Shown here in pieces: positions 12,001 to 17,913 of a DNA stretch of 64,000 bases. The DNA is from Methylobacter tundripaludum SV96 (lineage in GTDB: Bacteria > Pseudomonadota > Gammaproteobacteria > Methylococcales > Methylomonadaceae), in assembly GCF_000190755.2 (NCBI RefSeq), contig NZ_JH109152.1:1652167-1716166 (forward strand). The letters run 5' to 3'. Under the pieces are notes generated by a model, which did not search any database, had not been told where the DNA came from, and saw nothing but the letters and a program-made list of their open reading frames with translations. Position 1 is the stretch's first letter. Every line of letters begins with the position of its first letter. The translations under genes and the position numbers were made by a program.

Positions 12001-14283
12001 TACACGCTGTCCCAAGTACAAACCACGCCGGCGGCGACCGGGAACAGCGACGCCATCGCCCTGACCATCGCCGATGCGGGCGGCGGCAGCGCTAACGGTA
12101 CGCTGACCGTCAGAATCGTTGATGACGTTCCTACAGCCAATGCCGACGCCAACAGTGTCAACGAAGGCACGACCTTGGCAGCGACCGCGACTACCGGCAA
12201 TGTGTTTGGCGCGACCGGCGCTACGGCAGGCGATGTCGCCGACCGGATCGGCGCGGATAACACGGCGACACCGGTAACGGCAGTGAGTTTCGGCGGCAAC
12301 GCCAAGACTGTCGGAACCGTGTTCAACAGCGCCTACGGCAGCCTGACACTGAATGCCGACGGCAGCTACAGCTACTCTCTGGACAATGCCAACGTCACGG
12401 TCAATGCATTAAAGAACGGCCAAACCCTGACCGAAACCTTTACCTACACCATTACCGACGCAGACGGCGACACCAGCAGCACCAACCTCGTTATCACTAT
12501 TAACGGCATAAATGATGCTCCGGTGGCAAAACCGGATACTAATACCGTCAATGAAAACGCCATACTCACGGTTATTACAGCCAATGGCGTCATTCAGAGC
12601 GGCACTGTATTGACCGGTGTCGACACCGATGTTGAAAGCGATACACTAACCGTCATCGGTGTTAAAACAGGAATTGTCGCCGACGTTGCAGCAGTCGGCA
12701 CCGCCAATATCGCCGGCACGCTTACCGGTACTTACGGTACACTGACGCTGGCCGCCAACGGCAGCTACGTTTATGCTGCCGACCAGGCTGTCACTGATCG
12801 CTTGGGTTTGGGCGTGACCGCCACCGACACCTTTAGTTACGCCATTTCCGACGGTAACGGCGGTACTGCATTTACCACGTTGGTTATTACCGTTACCGGC
12901 ACCAACGACGCGCCAACCACTGTCGGCCTGTTGCCTCCGGTTACGCAGGCGGACAGCACTATGGTTAGCTTAACTACGGCCGGTGGGTTTGCCGATCCCG
13001 ATAGCAACAACATCTTCACTTATTCGGCTAGCGGCTTGCCTGCGGGCCTGTCAATCGATGCAAATACCGGTATGATTAGCGGGACCTTGGCCCATGATGC
13101 CAGCCAAGGTGGAGTGGACGGGGTGCATACCGTGGTTGTCACCGTCACTGACAGCCAAGGCGTGCCTGTTAGCCAAACATTCAGCTTCACCGTCACTAAC
13201 CCGGCTCCTGTGGCTAATCCTGATACCAACGCGGTTAATGAAAGCTCGACGCTGACGGTTAATGCCGCCAATGGCGTCATCCGAAGCGGCGGCGCGCCAA
13301 CCGGCACCGATACCGATGCGGATGGCGATACCCTAACCGTCATCGGCGTTAAATCCGGCACTGCCGCTAACGCTGCCGCCGTGGGTACTTCCAATGTCGG
13401 ATCGGCCGTGCGTGGCACATATGGTACGCTGACTCTGGCCGCCGACGGCAGTTATACCTACCAGGCTAATGCGGTCGATGTCAGCGCTATCGTTACCGAT
13501 ACTTTTAGCTATGCGATTTCCGACGGTAACGGAGGCATCTCGTTCACCACCTTGGTCATTAGCGTTACCGGTACCGGTAAGGCGCCCAATGCGCCTGAAG
13601 GTTCGGTAATCCAGCTAGCCAATAGCCCGTCTTCATCTTCAGCTTCCGATACGGTTCAAGACAGCAGTACGGCCAATCCCACTTTTACCTCGACCGGCAG
13701 CTCCAATTCACAAAATTCAGGAGCCACTGTCACTGATGGCGAAGACAAGTCACCGTCGGAAGGCAGACAGTCCACAAAGACAGGAGATTCGATCCATTAT
13801 GAACTGGAGTTGACCGGCTCTTTAAAAAACCAATTGGTACTGGAAAACAAAGAATTTTCATTCAGAATTCCAAACGGAGTATTCACCCATACCAATCCGA
13901 ACGAACACCTGAGTTTTAAGGCGACCTCCCCCTCCGGTGGTGCTTTACCCTCCTGGATCCATTTCGATCCCAACACCAAGACCTTTTCCGGCGTTCCCCC
14001 CGTAGGTTCAAAGACTGAGACGGTGCTAGTCATCGTGAAAGACAGCAATGGCAAGGAAGTCAGCGCCAACTTCACTATCGGGGTTAATAAGGAAGACAGC
14101 ACCCAGACTAGCCCATTAAGACAAGCCGATAGTAAACCTAAAATAATCAAACCGCAGGCCCGCATAAGCAACTTCGATACGATCTCAGGTAAACCCGGCC
14201 TAACCGAACAAGTGCATGCGGTCGGCAGGTTGAGCCGATTGCAGGAAAGCCGAGCCTTGCTGGACAGCTTAAAACAATTATAA
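1..14283 (+). CDS. Giant cadherin/VCBS-like tandem-repeat surface or secreted protein (5' end outside window)
   Basis: The frame is open from base 1, and the residues before the first ATG at 91 already continue the repeat pattern (a VNDDP linker), so the true start lies upstream and at least 4,760 residues are encoded. I see about 27 modules joined by VNDAP-type linkers. The early modules are CSPG/Cadherin_3-like (YGxLLLNG ... FTQADI). A recurring block reads GxWxYSTD...W...RFxP..DYNGTPG, and another has L..I.Y.N..D.P...V.DG. Later modules are VCBS-like (ADGSYSYALDNAN). Near the end are a putative-Ig (He_PIG) module, a Ser-rich spacer, a last Ig-like module and a Lys/Arg-containing helical tail ending in DSLKQL. 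There is no RTX array and no cell-wall anchor. The gene ends 26 bp before a TolC-type gene, which suggests a type I-like secreted adhesin; that role is inferred. Base composition is clearly richer in G+C than the middle of the window. Confidence 0.85.
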   Translation, partial: DVTNRGGTTAISGNANTLGITVTAVNDDPVMATINSLDLGSGVYTATVTTSQLSATDVEGDTITYRLESRPTYGWLLLNGTPLGTGSIFTQADINSGKLTYQNYYNNSGTDGFNVTARDGEYNVQLNRPGGVYSGNTIQQLHVTVNITSQTGAPGGNGSTGGGGATGAVDGYGIGTTTVTGGGAGTPATAVNDVLYTSQNTPVTVYPSLLLNNDNGAGTLAITGVNAVPGSDHGIVAINGDGTITFTPETAFAGDGSFTYTFTDAENKTATATVTVHVLGVNDPLNKNLPLVLDEGSVAAITNTILQAPTADCVFTLGSTLPSNGYLYLDSTPGDGIGNATKLGFGDTFTQADIDAGKVKFAHNGSEDFISGFNFTLTDGSGNVLAKSIFNIDATPVNDTPAIGVSGAGTLGLGATYVFNSGSNVAIALADVDGSGDKTGATAFQSTNAELGFRVTTLAAHGTLQYYNGSAWVAITAGNMASTPIGKTDLTNGYFRYIQDGTNNFHDSFQITPDDSKGVLTAGQLSVGAPVTVSLNVVPANLYPVILNDTGLTVANGKAIYEGDTAIIHAADLMGTDPDNTDTQIQFRITSNVQYGQLLLNGQILGVGSAFTQDDLNNNRVSYKHDGLEGTTDSFSFRLSDGSGGNGIDSADLVEPPGTFNIDIIPVNDAPVVTVPGARTVAEEQTVTITGISIADPDSVNRALAIDNNFGPLLVTLSADHGVLTFGTTTGLTFVNGTANGAATIAVTGTLGALNTALGTLTYQGNANYIGSDTLTVRTDDLGHYGDVNRDATVTIGTAAAPGVDNLFDVKTVAITVTPVNDAPTLSGISANAYTEDAAAIVLASLANPADIDLDAFNSLNGNWGSATLTLSRSGGANAEDLFSNSGTLGTLTQGGNLTLGGVTKGTVTTNSNGTLKLTFADGVTTAEVQSVLQQIAYSNSRQSLAAGQTASVALAWVLDDGDTDPDRANNGQGTGGHLFVSVNQTITLTGVNDAPTGSGVASITPASLTATEDVTAGVAGDTVANLFTAKYSDSDASNSLGGIAITANSSVASEGHWEYSTNNGASWTQIANNGSITTANALVLSATDKIRFLPDASNYNGTPGSLTLRLIDNSATVASASFVDVSDDAAKSGGATQYSNSSNAVTLNATVTAVNDAPTISGNKTVSDGVTESSPIVISSAGTIPSVVADIEATRIAGGEGGADKGKVSVTVAVANGLTHGKITLGSTGNVTITAGADNSNTVTIKGLLSDINAALDGLSFTPGDNANTSEDVTVTVDDLGNSGTTTTAGSKLTATQTITITNIAQINDAPTATGNATLTAVNEDAGAAANIPNYGNLAAATGATVSSLFNAKFSDVDTTSSSHTFSGIAITGNAEDGTHGHWEYSTDSGASWTQIPTAGLSDTAALVIGSAANNMIRFNPDTADYNGTPGALTVRLSDGKSFVTSTNALDLKLLATGITDGWSNAISLTTSVTQVNDAPIISNLDGDNVAFVEAVGVNVAGIAVYIDNGGNASLGDIDLITRTETTFNGATLTVRDHLGADSNDFFVIQTGVNNISISGGFTTPSGLKLFNSGSSINYNGVSVAAITNNSSTGTLVLTFNANATGAAVDAILHNLAYSNNKDALTAGTKDIDIIFKDGNATQANNVQGSGGELSTTATVHITLSPSNDAPSFTAGATISDNEDVTPLPLVQSTLGSLLGGANFTDPDGGGNLAGVAVSAYSDKSNNAQILGSWQVSFDSGTTWTNLSDLSTTAGGISASKALLLSANTMVQFVPDANANTAGLATPPRLTVFAVEDGIPVGASAVNAPAITFSTAAGTLVTYDTTADTLEARVSAASVNIDVQITPINDAPVVTATATNPNLNENSSTASGLSIDPVLLLNSGVTVADVDLATNANLTSTIFGHGTITVSLHNSGYTASDYVTGDVLFVAGTLPSGVTTSGGTAGDLTITLANGTTLAEVKTILENIAYKNTGDNPTVSQTNTDRHYRIVVNDGNNVQAGGNAGGPAKSSANIDGVLTISPTNDAPIVDLNGGSAGNDNTVTFTEGANTANTPAYIAAASGTLLSDVDNANLTQMVITVGGLLDGNNEVLNIDGTQFQLATDRTVTNSTSHFDIAYAGGIFTITKNGAAIDSVANFQTLLRGITYDTLTDTPTAGARTFDVQVTDAGVDDAGNAATKLDSNLPRTTLTVVPANDQPRLTNLSSSVSFHENALQAGADWLDQSVTLTELDGANYNNGTITISGLAAADIVSLPSAPSATLGNVQWTGVNGGNVQYHDGSSWVTVGTATGGTAGNFVVTLNSSATPAIAQRIIENLTFRNTSDAPATTRTLTYTVNDGSAGGSVLGATLGVTIIRDNDAPVMSAASLGGTYTERSATGLQLVNGTVGSTILVSDPDSPTNFNGGSLTVSLSGYQTGDTLSVLNDSTAAGHISVSGNTVSFGNVSFAGTSGGNGNDLVITFNSTAAPAAVQALLAQLRYSNTANDNPTHYGAAPTRNFTITLNDGANTHDAAADVPGALTATLSGTITVTPTADAPVIGASNAIFTEGGSAVTLSPALTLTDADDTQATGATVQISANLQTAYDSLAVAGTVLGNTIGGTNITVTGYDSSTGTLTLSGTDTLANYQAALRTVTFSNSNEDPAGNNLTGTRTLTWSVTDANSNNIGGSGATGTTTSTVTLYPVNDAPIISELDATSANTYVQGGAAVIIDSNATLGDYELAVRDNWAGAKLTIARSTGASTDDVLGASGTSSSGLYLNAGNIQVDGTTVGTYTNSGGTLTMTFGATATTALVNKALQGITYANAITTAGSLGYNSVILRVGIDDQNTDTTGGGTAGTATGAQKQGSGGLKTATQDIVVNINRRPIANADTGSVSEGVLTSDATTVSGDVTPAGTAGGNVLDTDQDGDTLTVQGVQAGTQSGPLTGSVNTAVNGSYGSVNIAADGSYTYAVDNTNAAIQHLAIGETKTDTFSYTISDGRGGTSTTTLTITINGTNDAPVLSDTALTVTQAEDDGIPGSGTAGTLVSALAGGSNIADLDAGNPKGIAITATDSTHGTWYYSTTAAPSWTAFTATGNSALLLAADANTRIYFKPTGDWHGSITGALTIRAWDTTSGSNGSTAGLSNAGSSTGGTTAFSTATDSVDLTITPINDAPTLSGSTTLAATNEDTTSSATAATIAGALTYGDAADDQTGNGGNSTATARTALAIVGNAATAGQGVWQYTTDGSSWNTISTTIGNTTAVVLDLGNTNHQIRFVPATDYNGTPGVLTLRVADGSWNSATGIQNINAAVGGTGAWSSGTGTLGITVNALNDAPTVSGLNATPTFVEGIDTAGNRTVIGTPIILDSSVTIGDIEIVTQAVDNFSGTTLTIARDNGSGSFSANAQDIFGLDTTGTVSIAGTVISVSGTAMADITSNSGGQLLITFRSAATSAQVNTVVSAVTYALNSDTPPANVTLRYRFNDDNQAAAQGSGGSLTGDATITVGITAQNDIPLAVDDTNAITEDAMPNTTTGNVITGIGSPNTSADSDPENDTLTITALRTGAEGAGGSTTAVTSGTTSANGTLLAGSYGSITLGADGSYSYALDNANVTVNALRNGQTLTETFTYTLSDGHSGTDTAQITITISGNSDGAPSIVPVDGNGAAIGQVTVNESGLTGIGDTTETNTGSVTLSAADGLTSINVGGTTVTLAQLNALGSTPVVINTSKGAITLTGYTSTSNVGGVSTGGTLAYRYTLSQVQTTPAATGNSDAIALTITDAGGGSANGTLTVRIVDDVPTANADANSVNEGTTLAATTTTGNVFGATGATAGDVADRIGADNTATPVTAVSFGGNAKTVGTVFNSTYGSLILNADGSYSYALDNANVTVNALRNGQTLTETFTYTITDADGDTGSTTLVITINGVTDGAPSIVPVDGNGAATGQVTVNESGLTSVGDTTETHTGSITLSAADGLTSINVGGTTVTLAQLNALGSTPVVINTPKGAITLTGYTSTSNVGGVSTGGTLAYSYTLSQVQTTPAATGNSDAIALTIADAGGGSANGTLTVRIVDDVPTANADANSVNEGTTLAATATTGNVFGATGATAGDVADRIGADNTATPVTAVSFGGNAKTVGTVFNSAYGSLTLNADGSYSYSLDNANVTVNALKNGQTLTETFTYTITDADGDTSSTNLVITINGINDAPVAKPDTNTVNENAILTVITANGVIQSGTVLTGVDTDVESDTLTVIGVKTGIVADVAAVGTANIAGTLTGTYGTLTLAANGSYVYAADQAVTDRLGLGVTATDTFSYAISDGNGGTAFTTLVITVTGTNDAPTTVGLLPPVTQADSTMVSLTTAGGFADPDSNNIFTYSASGLPAGLSIDANTGMISGTLAHDASQGGVDGVHTVVVTVTDSQGVPVSQTFSFTVTNPAPVANPDTNAVNESSTLTVNAANGVIRSGGAPTGTDTDADGDTLTVIGVKSGTAANAAAVGTSNVGSAVRGTYGTLTLAADGSYTYQANAVDVSAIVTDTFSYAISDGNGGISFTTLVISVTGTGKAPNAPEGSVIQLANSPSSSSASDTVQDSSTANPTFTSTGSSNSQNSGATVTDGEDKSPSEGRQSTKTGDSIHYELELTGSLKNQLVLENKEFSFRIPNGVFTHTNPNEHLSFKATSPSGGALPSWIHFDPNTKTFSGVPPVGSKTETVLVIVKDSNGKEVSANFTIGVNKEDSTQTSPLRQADSKPKIIKPQARISNFDTISGKPGLTEQVHAVGRLSRLQESRALLDSLKQL
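10711..12513 (+). repeat. 822-bp in-frame tandem duplication within the giant adhesin gene
   Basis: The segments starting near 10870 and 11692 are nearly identical over 822 bp (274 codons). The ADGSYSY block recurs at 10711, 11533 and 12355, exactly 822 bp apart each time, so the array holds two full copies plus the tail of a preceding one. Differences are scattered single bases (for example Ser/Pro and Thr/Ala changes), indicating a fairly recent duplication or ongoing homogenisation. Each copy encodes a DGAPSIVPVDGNG module followed by a VCBS-like module. Confidence 0.9.
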
Positions 14284-14309
14284 CCATTCCCTTTTAGATA
14301 AACTTTAAT

Positions 14310-15848
14310 ATGCATTATTACAAAACCCTTGGCCTTACCCTGATTGCAACGGCCACGTTAAATAGCTGCGCCATCGTTCCTGAGCCGGTTAATCCTCAAG
14401 ATCGCCTGTCCAGCATGATCAGTGACCGTGCTGAAATGTACCGCCAGCAGGAACCTATCAACCAACCCCTGACTTTCTACGATGCGCTGGCGCGGGCGCT
14501 AAAATATAATTTCGATCACCGCCTGACCGTGATGGAGGTGGTGTTACAGGATAGCCAGCTTGAGGTCGCTACCATCAATATGCTGCCGCGTCTGGCTATC
14601 AATGCCGGTTATCAAGGCCGCCAGGATGAGCTGGCGTCCAGCAGCCAATCGGTTCTTACCCGCAGGCAATCGCTGGAAGCTTCAACCTCCCAGGACACCT
14701 CGCGCGGCGTCGCCGACCTGTCCTTTACCTGGAACCTGCTCGACTTCGGTGTCAGTTATTTCCAGGCCAAACAACAAGCCGACCGGATATTGATTGCGCA
14801 AGAACGCCGCCGCAAGGTCATCAACAACCTGATCAAAGAAGTTTTGTCGGCTTATTGGAGCGCCAATATCGCCGACCGCTTGCTGCCCAAACTGGTGCCG
14901 GTGCTGGCCGATGCCGAAAAAGCGCTGGCGCTGAGCAAAACCATCGGCGAAGACCGGCTGCAACCGGTGGTCGGTACGCTCGAATACCAGCGCAGCCTGT
15001 TGCGCACTATCGCGCAATTGAAAAAGCTGAAAGCCGATCTGTCCATCGCCAAGCCCAAGCTGGCCGGTTTAATCAATGCGCCGATGAACACGGGCTTTAC
15101 GCTGGCAAAACCGGAGCAAACCCCGGAACCACCGAAACTGAAAGCAACGCCGGCCGAACTGGAAAACCTGGGACTGTTTTACCGGCCGGAATTACGCGAG
15201 GAAATTTACCAGGAGCGTATCAGCCGCAACGAAGTCTGGAAAGAAATGCTGAAAGTGCTGCCTGGCCTGACTATCCCAATATCGGCAAACTGGGACAGCA
15301 ACTCTTTCCTGGTTCATTCGATGTGGCTGGAGGCCGGCGCCCGCACCACGTTCAACCTGGTTAACCTGCTGGCGGCGCCTAAAGTGTGGAGAACGGCCGA
15401 AACCCAGGTCGAAGTTGCCCGGACCCGCCGCAAAGCGCTGAGCGTCGCCGCTCTGGTGCAGATTAATATCGGCTACCAGCAATATCTTAAAGCGCTGGAC
15501 GGTTATCAAAGCGCCACTGAATTGAGCAAGATCGACGAAAGCCTGTTCAAGGCCGTGACCGATAATACCGAGGTCGATGCCGGCTCCGAACTTGACCGCA
15601 TCCACGCGGCCACCGCCGCGCTTGCCTCGCAGCTGGAAAAAGAGCAAAGCATGTCGGAAGTTTACGCGGCGCTCGGCAATATCTACTCTTCAATCGGTCT
15701 GGACCCTGCGACCGGTCAGATCGACCATGTAACCGTGCGCGCCCTGTCCGTTCAATTGGAAAAAACCTTAAGCCGCTGGTATGCCGGCGACTTGCCAAAA
15801 TTGCCGAATGAAGCCGCGCCGCTCCAAACCGGGCTGAACAAGCAATGA
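14310..15848 (+). CDS. TolC-type outer-membrane efflux lipoprotein
   Basis: This 512-residue protein starts with a hydrophobic signal ending in a lipobox-like TLNSC, so the mature N-terminus is probably a lipidated Cys near residue 19. The rest is long alpha-helical stretches with the alternating Leu/Gln/Ala heptads of the outer-membrane efflux (OEP/TolC) family, including two related halves. Family members form trimeric outer-membrane channels that dock with periplasmic adaptors. It lies 26 bp after the giant repeat protein and overlaps the next adaptor gene by 4 bp (ATGA), so it is probably the exit duct for that operon. No strong Shine-Dalgarno precedes the ATG. The family call is firm; the substrate is inferred from context. 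Confidence 0.88.
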   Translation: MHYYKTLGLTLIATATLNSCAIVPEPVNPQDRLSSMISDRAEMYRQQEPINQPLTFYDALARALKYNFDHRLTVMEVVLQDSQLEVATINMLPRLAINAGYQGRQDELASSSQSVLTRRQSLEASTSQDTSRGVADLSFTWNLLDFGVSYFQAKQQADRILIAQERRRKVINNLIKEVLSAYWSANIADRLLPKLVPVLADAEKALALSKTIGEDRLQPVVGTLEYQRSLLRTIAQLKKLKADLSIAKPKLAGLINAPMNTGFTLAKPEQTPEPPKLKATPAELENLGLFYRPELREEIYQERISRNEVWKEMLKVLPGLTIPISANWDSNSFLVHSMWLEAGARTTFNLVNLLAAPKVWRTAETQVEVARTRRKALSVAALVQINIGYQQYLKALDGYQSATELSKIDESLFKAVTDNTEVDAGSELDRIHAATAALASQLEKEQSMSEVYAALGNIYSSIGLDPATGQIDHVTVRALSVQLEKTLSRWYAGDLPKLPNEAAPLQTGLNKQ

Positions 15849-16582
15849 GACGTTCAACGATGATCCTGGCGCTTGCGTTGGCGCAGGCTCCGGCCTTGGC
15901 TGAGCCGCCTGCTCCAGCCGAACTGCACCTTCGCGCCCAGCTCAAAGCCCGGCAAAGCACGATGATTGCCAGCGAAATAAGCGCCCGGATCAGCCAGCTT
16001 AAGCTGCATGACGGCGAGCGCTTTTCGGCCGGACAAGTGCTGATCGGTTTTCACTGTACGCTTGAGGAAGCGCAGTTAAGTAAAGCTCAAGCAACGCTGG
16101 GGAAAAAAATTAGAACTTACGAGGTGAATCAGCAACTGGAAACCCGGCGCTCGATCGGCGCGCTGGAGCTTGCGGTGTCCAAGGCCGAGTCGGAAGAAGC
16201 CAAAGCCGACCTGCGCATTGCCCAGGCTATGGTGGATCGCTGCGTTATTCATGCGCCGTTTTCCGGCAAAGTATCGGAAGTGATCGCCCGCCCTTACCAA
16301 TCGGTCCGTCCCGGCGATCCGCTGCTGGAAATTCTTGACGACAAGGATCTGGAGGTTGAATTCATGGCATCCTCGCGCTCCATGCCTAACCTGGCTCCCG
16401 GCAAGCGTTTCCGGGTTACGCTGGATGAGGTCGCCAAATCTTACCAGGCCGAAATAACCCGGATCGGCGGCAAAGTCGATCCGGTCAGCCAAACGGTTAA
16501 AGTATACGGCCGCATTATCGACAAGGCCGACGAGTTGTTACCCGGCATGAGCGGCGCTATCGAGTTCCCGGCAAGTCAGTGA
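15845..16582 (+). CDS. Periplasmic adaptor (HlyD/RND-MFP family)
   Basis: This 245-residue protein has a signal peptide (MRRSTMILALALAQAPALA) and then a membrane-fusion-protein layout. A first lipoyl half contains LKLHDGERFSAGQVLIGF. A coiled-coil hairpin occupies roughly residues 75-135, the second lipoyl half contains IHAPFSGKVSEV, and a beta-barrel domain ends in LLPGMSGAIEF. It is shorter than typical RND adaptors (350-400 residues) because the hairpin and barrel are compact. It overlaps the upstream TolC-type gene and the downstream adaptor gene by 4 bp each, so translation is probably coupled. It likely bridges the inner-membrane components to the outer-membrane duct. Confidence 0.85.
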   Translation: MRRSTMILALALAQAPALAEPPAPAELHLRAQLKARQSTMIASEISARISQLKLHDGERFSAGQVLIGFHCTLEEAQLSKAQATLGKKIRTYEVNQQLETRRSIGALELAVSKAESEEAKADLRIAQAMVDRCVIHAPFSGKVSEVIARPYQSVRPGDPLLEILDDKDLEVEFMASSRSMPNLAPGKRFRVTLDEVAKSYQAEITRIGGKVDPVSQTVKVYGRIIDKADELLPGMSGAIEFPASQ

Positions 16583-17913
16583 ACGAATATCCCGGCCAGC
16601 ATCTACTCCGGCTCACGCTCTTACTGCAACTGGAATCCCGCGCCCGGCTGGCCCCGGCCGAGGAATTGCCTTATGTAATGGTCAATGAGACCAGCGAGCT
16701 GTTTCCTTACCGGCAGGCGTTGCTTTGGCGCAAGGAGCCGGCTAGCCTGATTGCGGCGTCCGGGGTCGCCGGCCTGGAAAAAAACAGTCCTTACGCACTC
16801 TGGGCAATGCCGATGATGCAGCATTTTTCCAGGGATCCGCGCGCCGAGTTAATTTCTGCTTTCGGCGCTGACGACCTGCCGCCTGAACTGGCCCGCGACT
16901 GGCATGAATGGGCGCCCGAATTTGGCTTGTGGGTGCCGTTGCCGACGCCGTCGGGTGGAACTCATATACTGGCGTTTTTCAGGGAAACGCCCTGGAACGA
17001 AGCCGAGATCCATTTACTCTCTTACCTGACCGAAACCTACGGTTATGCACTGGCCTTGTCTGAAGCAGCCAAACCGCACAAGCCTTGGAAAGAACGGATT
17101 CAGGACCGCAAGCGGCCGTTTATTATCGGCGGCCTGGTGCTGGCCGCCGCTTTTTTCCCGGTTCGGCAATCGGTCCTGGCCGAAGCGGAAGTGATTCCGC
17201 ACCAGCCCAACCTGGTGCGCGCGCCGCTGGAAGGCGTGGTAGAAAATTTCTACGTCCAACCGAACGAAGAAGTCAGTGCCGGGCAAAAGTTGTTCTCGCT
17301 GGATACGACCCAATTGCAAAGCCGCCTCAAAGTGGCCGAGGAAACCCGCGACATCGCCCAAACCGAATACCTGCAAATGACACAACAGGCGCTGCTGGAC
17401 CCTACGGTAAAAGCCAAGCTGGCCGGCCTGAAAAGCAAATGGGATCAACAGGCGGCGGAAGTCGATTATGTGCGCACCTTGCTCGAACGTTGCGTGGTCA
17501 CGGCTAATCAGGCCGGGGTGACGGTATTCGACGATCCGAACGATTGGTTGGGTCGGCCGGTCACGCAGGGCGAAAAAATCCTCGCTGTCGCCAATCCGCA
17601 AACCGTCGAACTGGAAATCCGCCTGCCGATGGATGATTTAATCGCGCTGAAAGCGGGCGACGAGGTGCTGTTTTTCCCCAATGTTGCCCCGCATCGCCCG
17701 TTGCCGGCCAGCCTGACTTATTTCAGCTATCGCACTAGCCCCACCCCGGCCGAGGTGATGGCCTACCGGCTCAAAGCCGGTTTTTCGGATACCGCCAATC
17801 TGCCGCGCCTGGGCTACCACGGCACCGCCAAGCTCTACGGTACGCGGCGGCCGTTCCTGCTTTGGTTGCTGCGTAAGCCGTTACGCACCGCACGGTTATG
17901 GCTGCCGTGGTAG
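16579..17913 (+). CDS. Membrane-anchored HlyD-type adaptor with N-terminal GAF-like domain
   Basis: The 444-residue product begins at a GTG that overlaps the previous stop codon. Residues about 20-160 resemble a GAF sensor fold (for example PYRQALLWRK and FGLWVPLPTPSGGTHILAFF). One transmembrane segment lies at about 180-197. A biotin-lipoyl-like half follows (RAPLEGVVENFYVQPNEEV), then a helical hairpin and the second lipoyl/barrel part (LEIRLPMDDLIALKAGDEV). Topology implies a cytoplasmic GAF and a periplasmic adaptor, which is unusual because standard HlyD proteins have only a short cytosolic tail. It overlaps the following M50 gene by 16 bp. The adaptor call is firm; the GAF assignment is by pattern only. 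Confidence 0.8.
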   Translation: MNEYPGQHLLRLTLLLQLESRARLAPAEELPYVMVNETSELFPYRQALLWRKEPASLIAASGVAGLEKNSPYALWAMPMMQHFSRDPRAELISAFGADDLPPELARDWHEWAPEFGLWVPLPTPSGGTHILAFFRETPWNEAEIHLLSYLTETYGYALALSEAAKPHKPWKERIQDRKRPFIIGGLVLAAAFFPVRQSVLAEAEVIPHQPNLVRAPLEGVVENFYVQPNEEVSAGQKLFSLDTTQLQSRLKVAEETRDIAQTEYLQMTQQALLDPTVKAKLAGLKSKWDQQAAEVDYVRTLLERCVVTANQAGVTVFDDPNDWLGRPVTQGEKILAVANPQTVELEIRLPMDDLIALKAGDEVLFFPNVAPHRPLPASLTYFSYRTSPTPAEVMAYRLKAGFSDTANLPRLGYHGTAKLYGTRRPFLLWLLRKPLRTARLWLPW

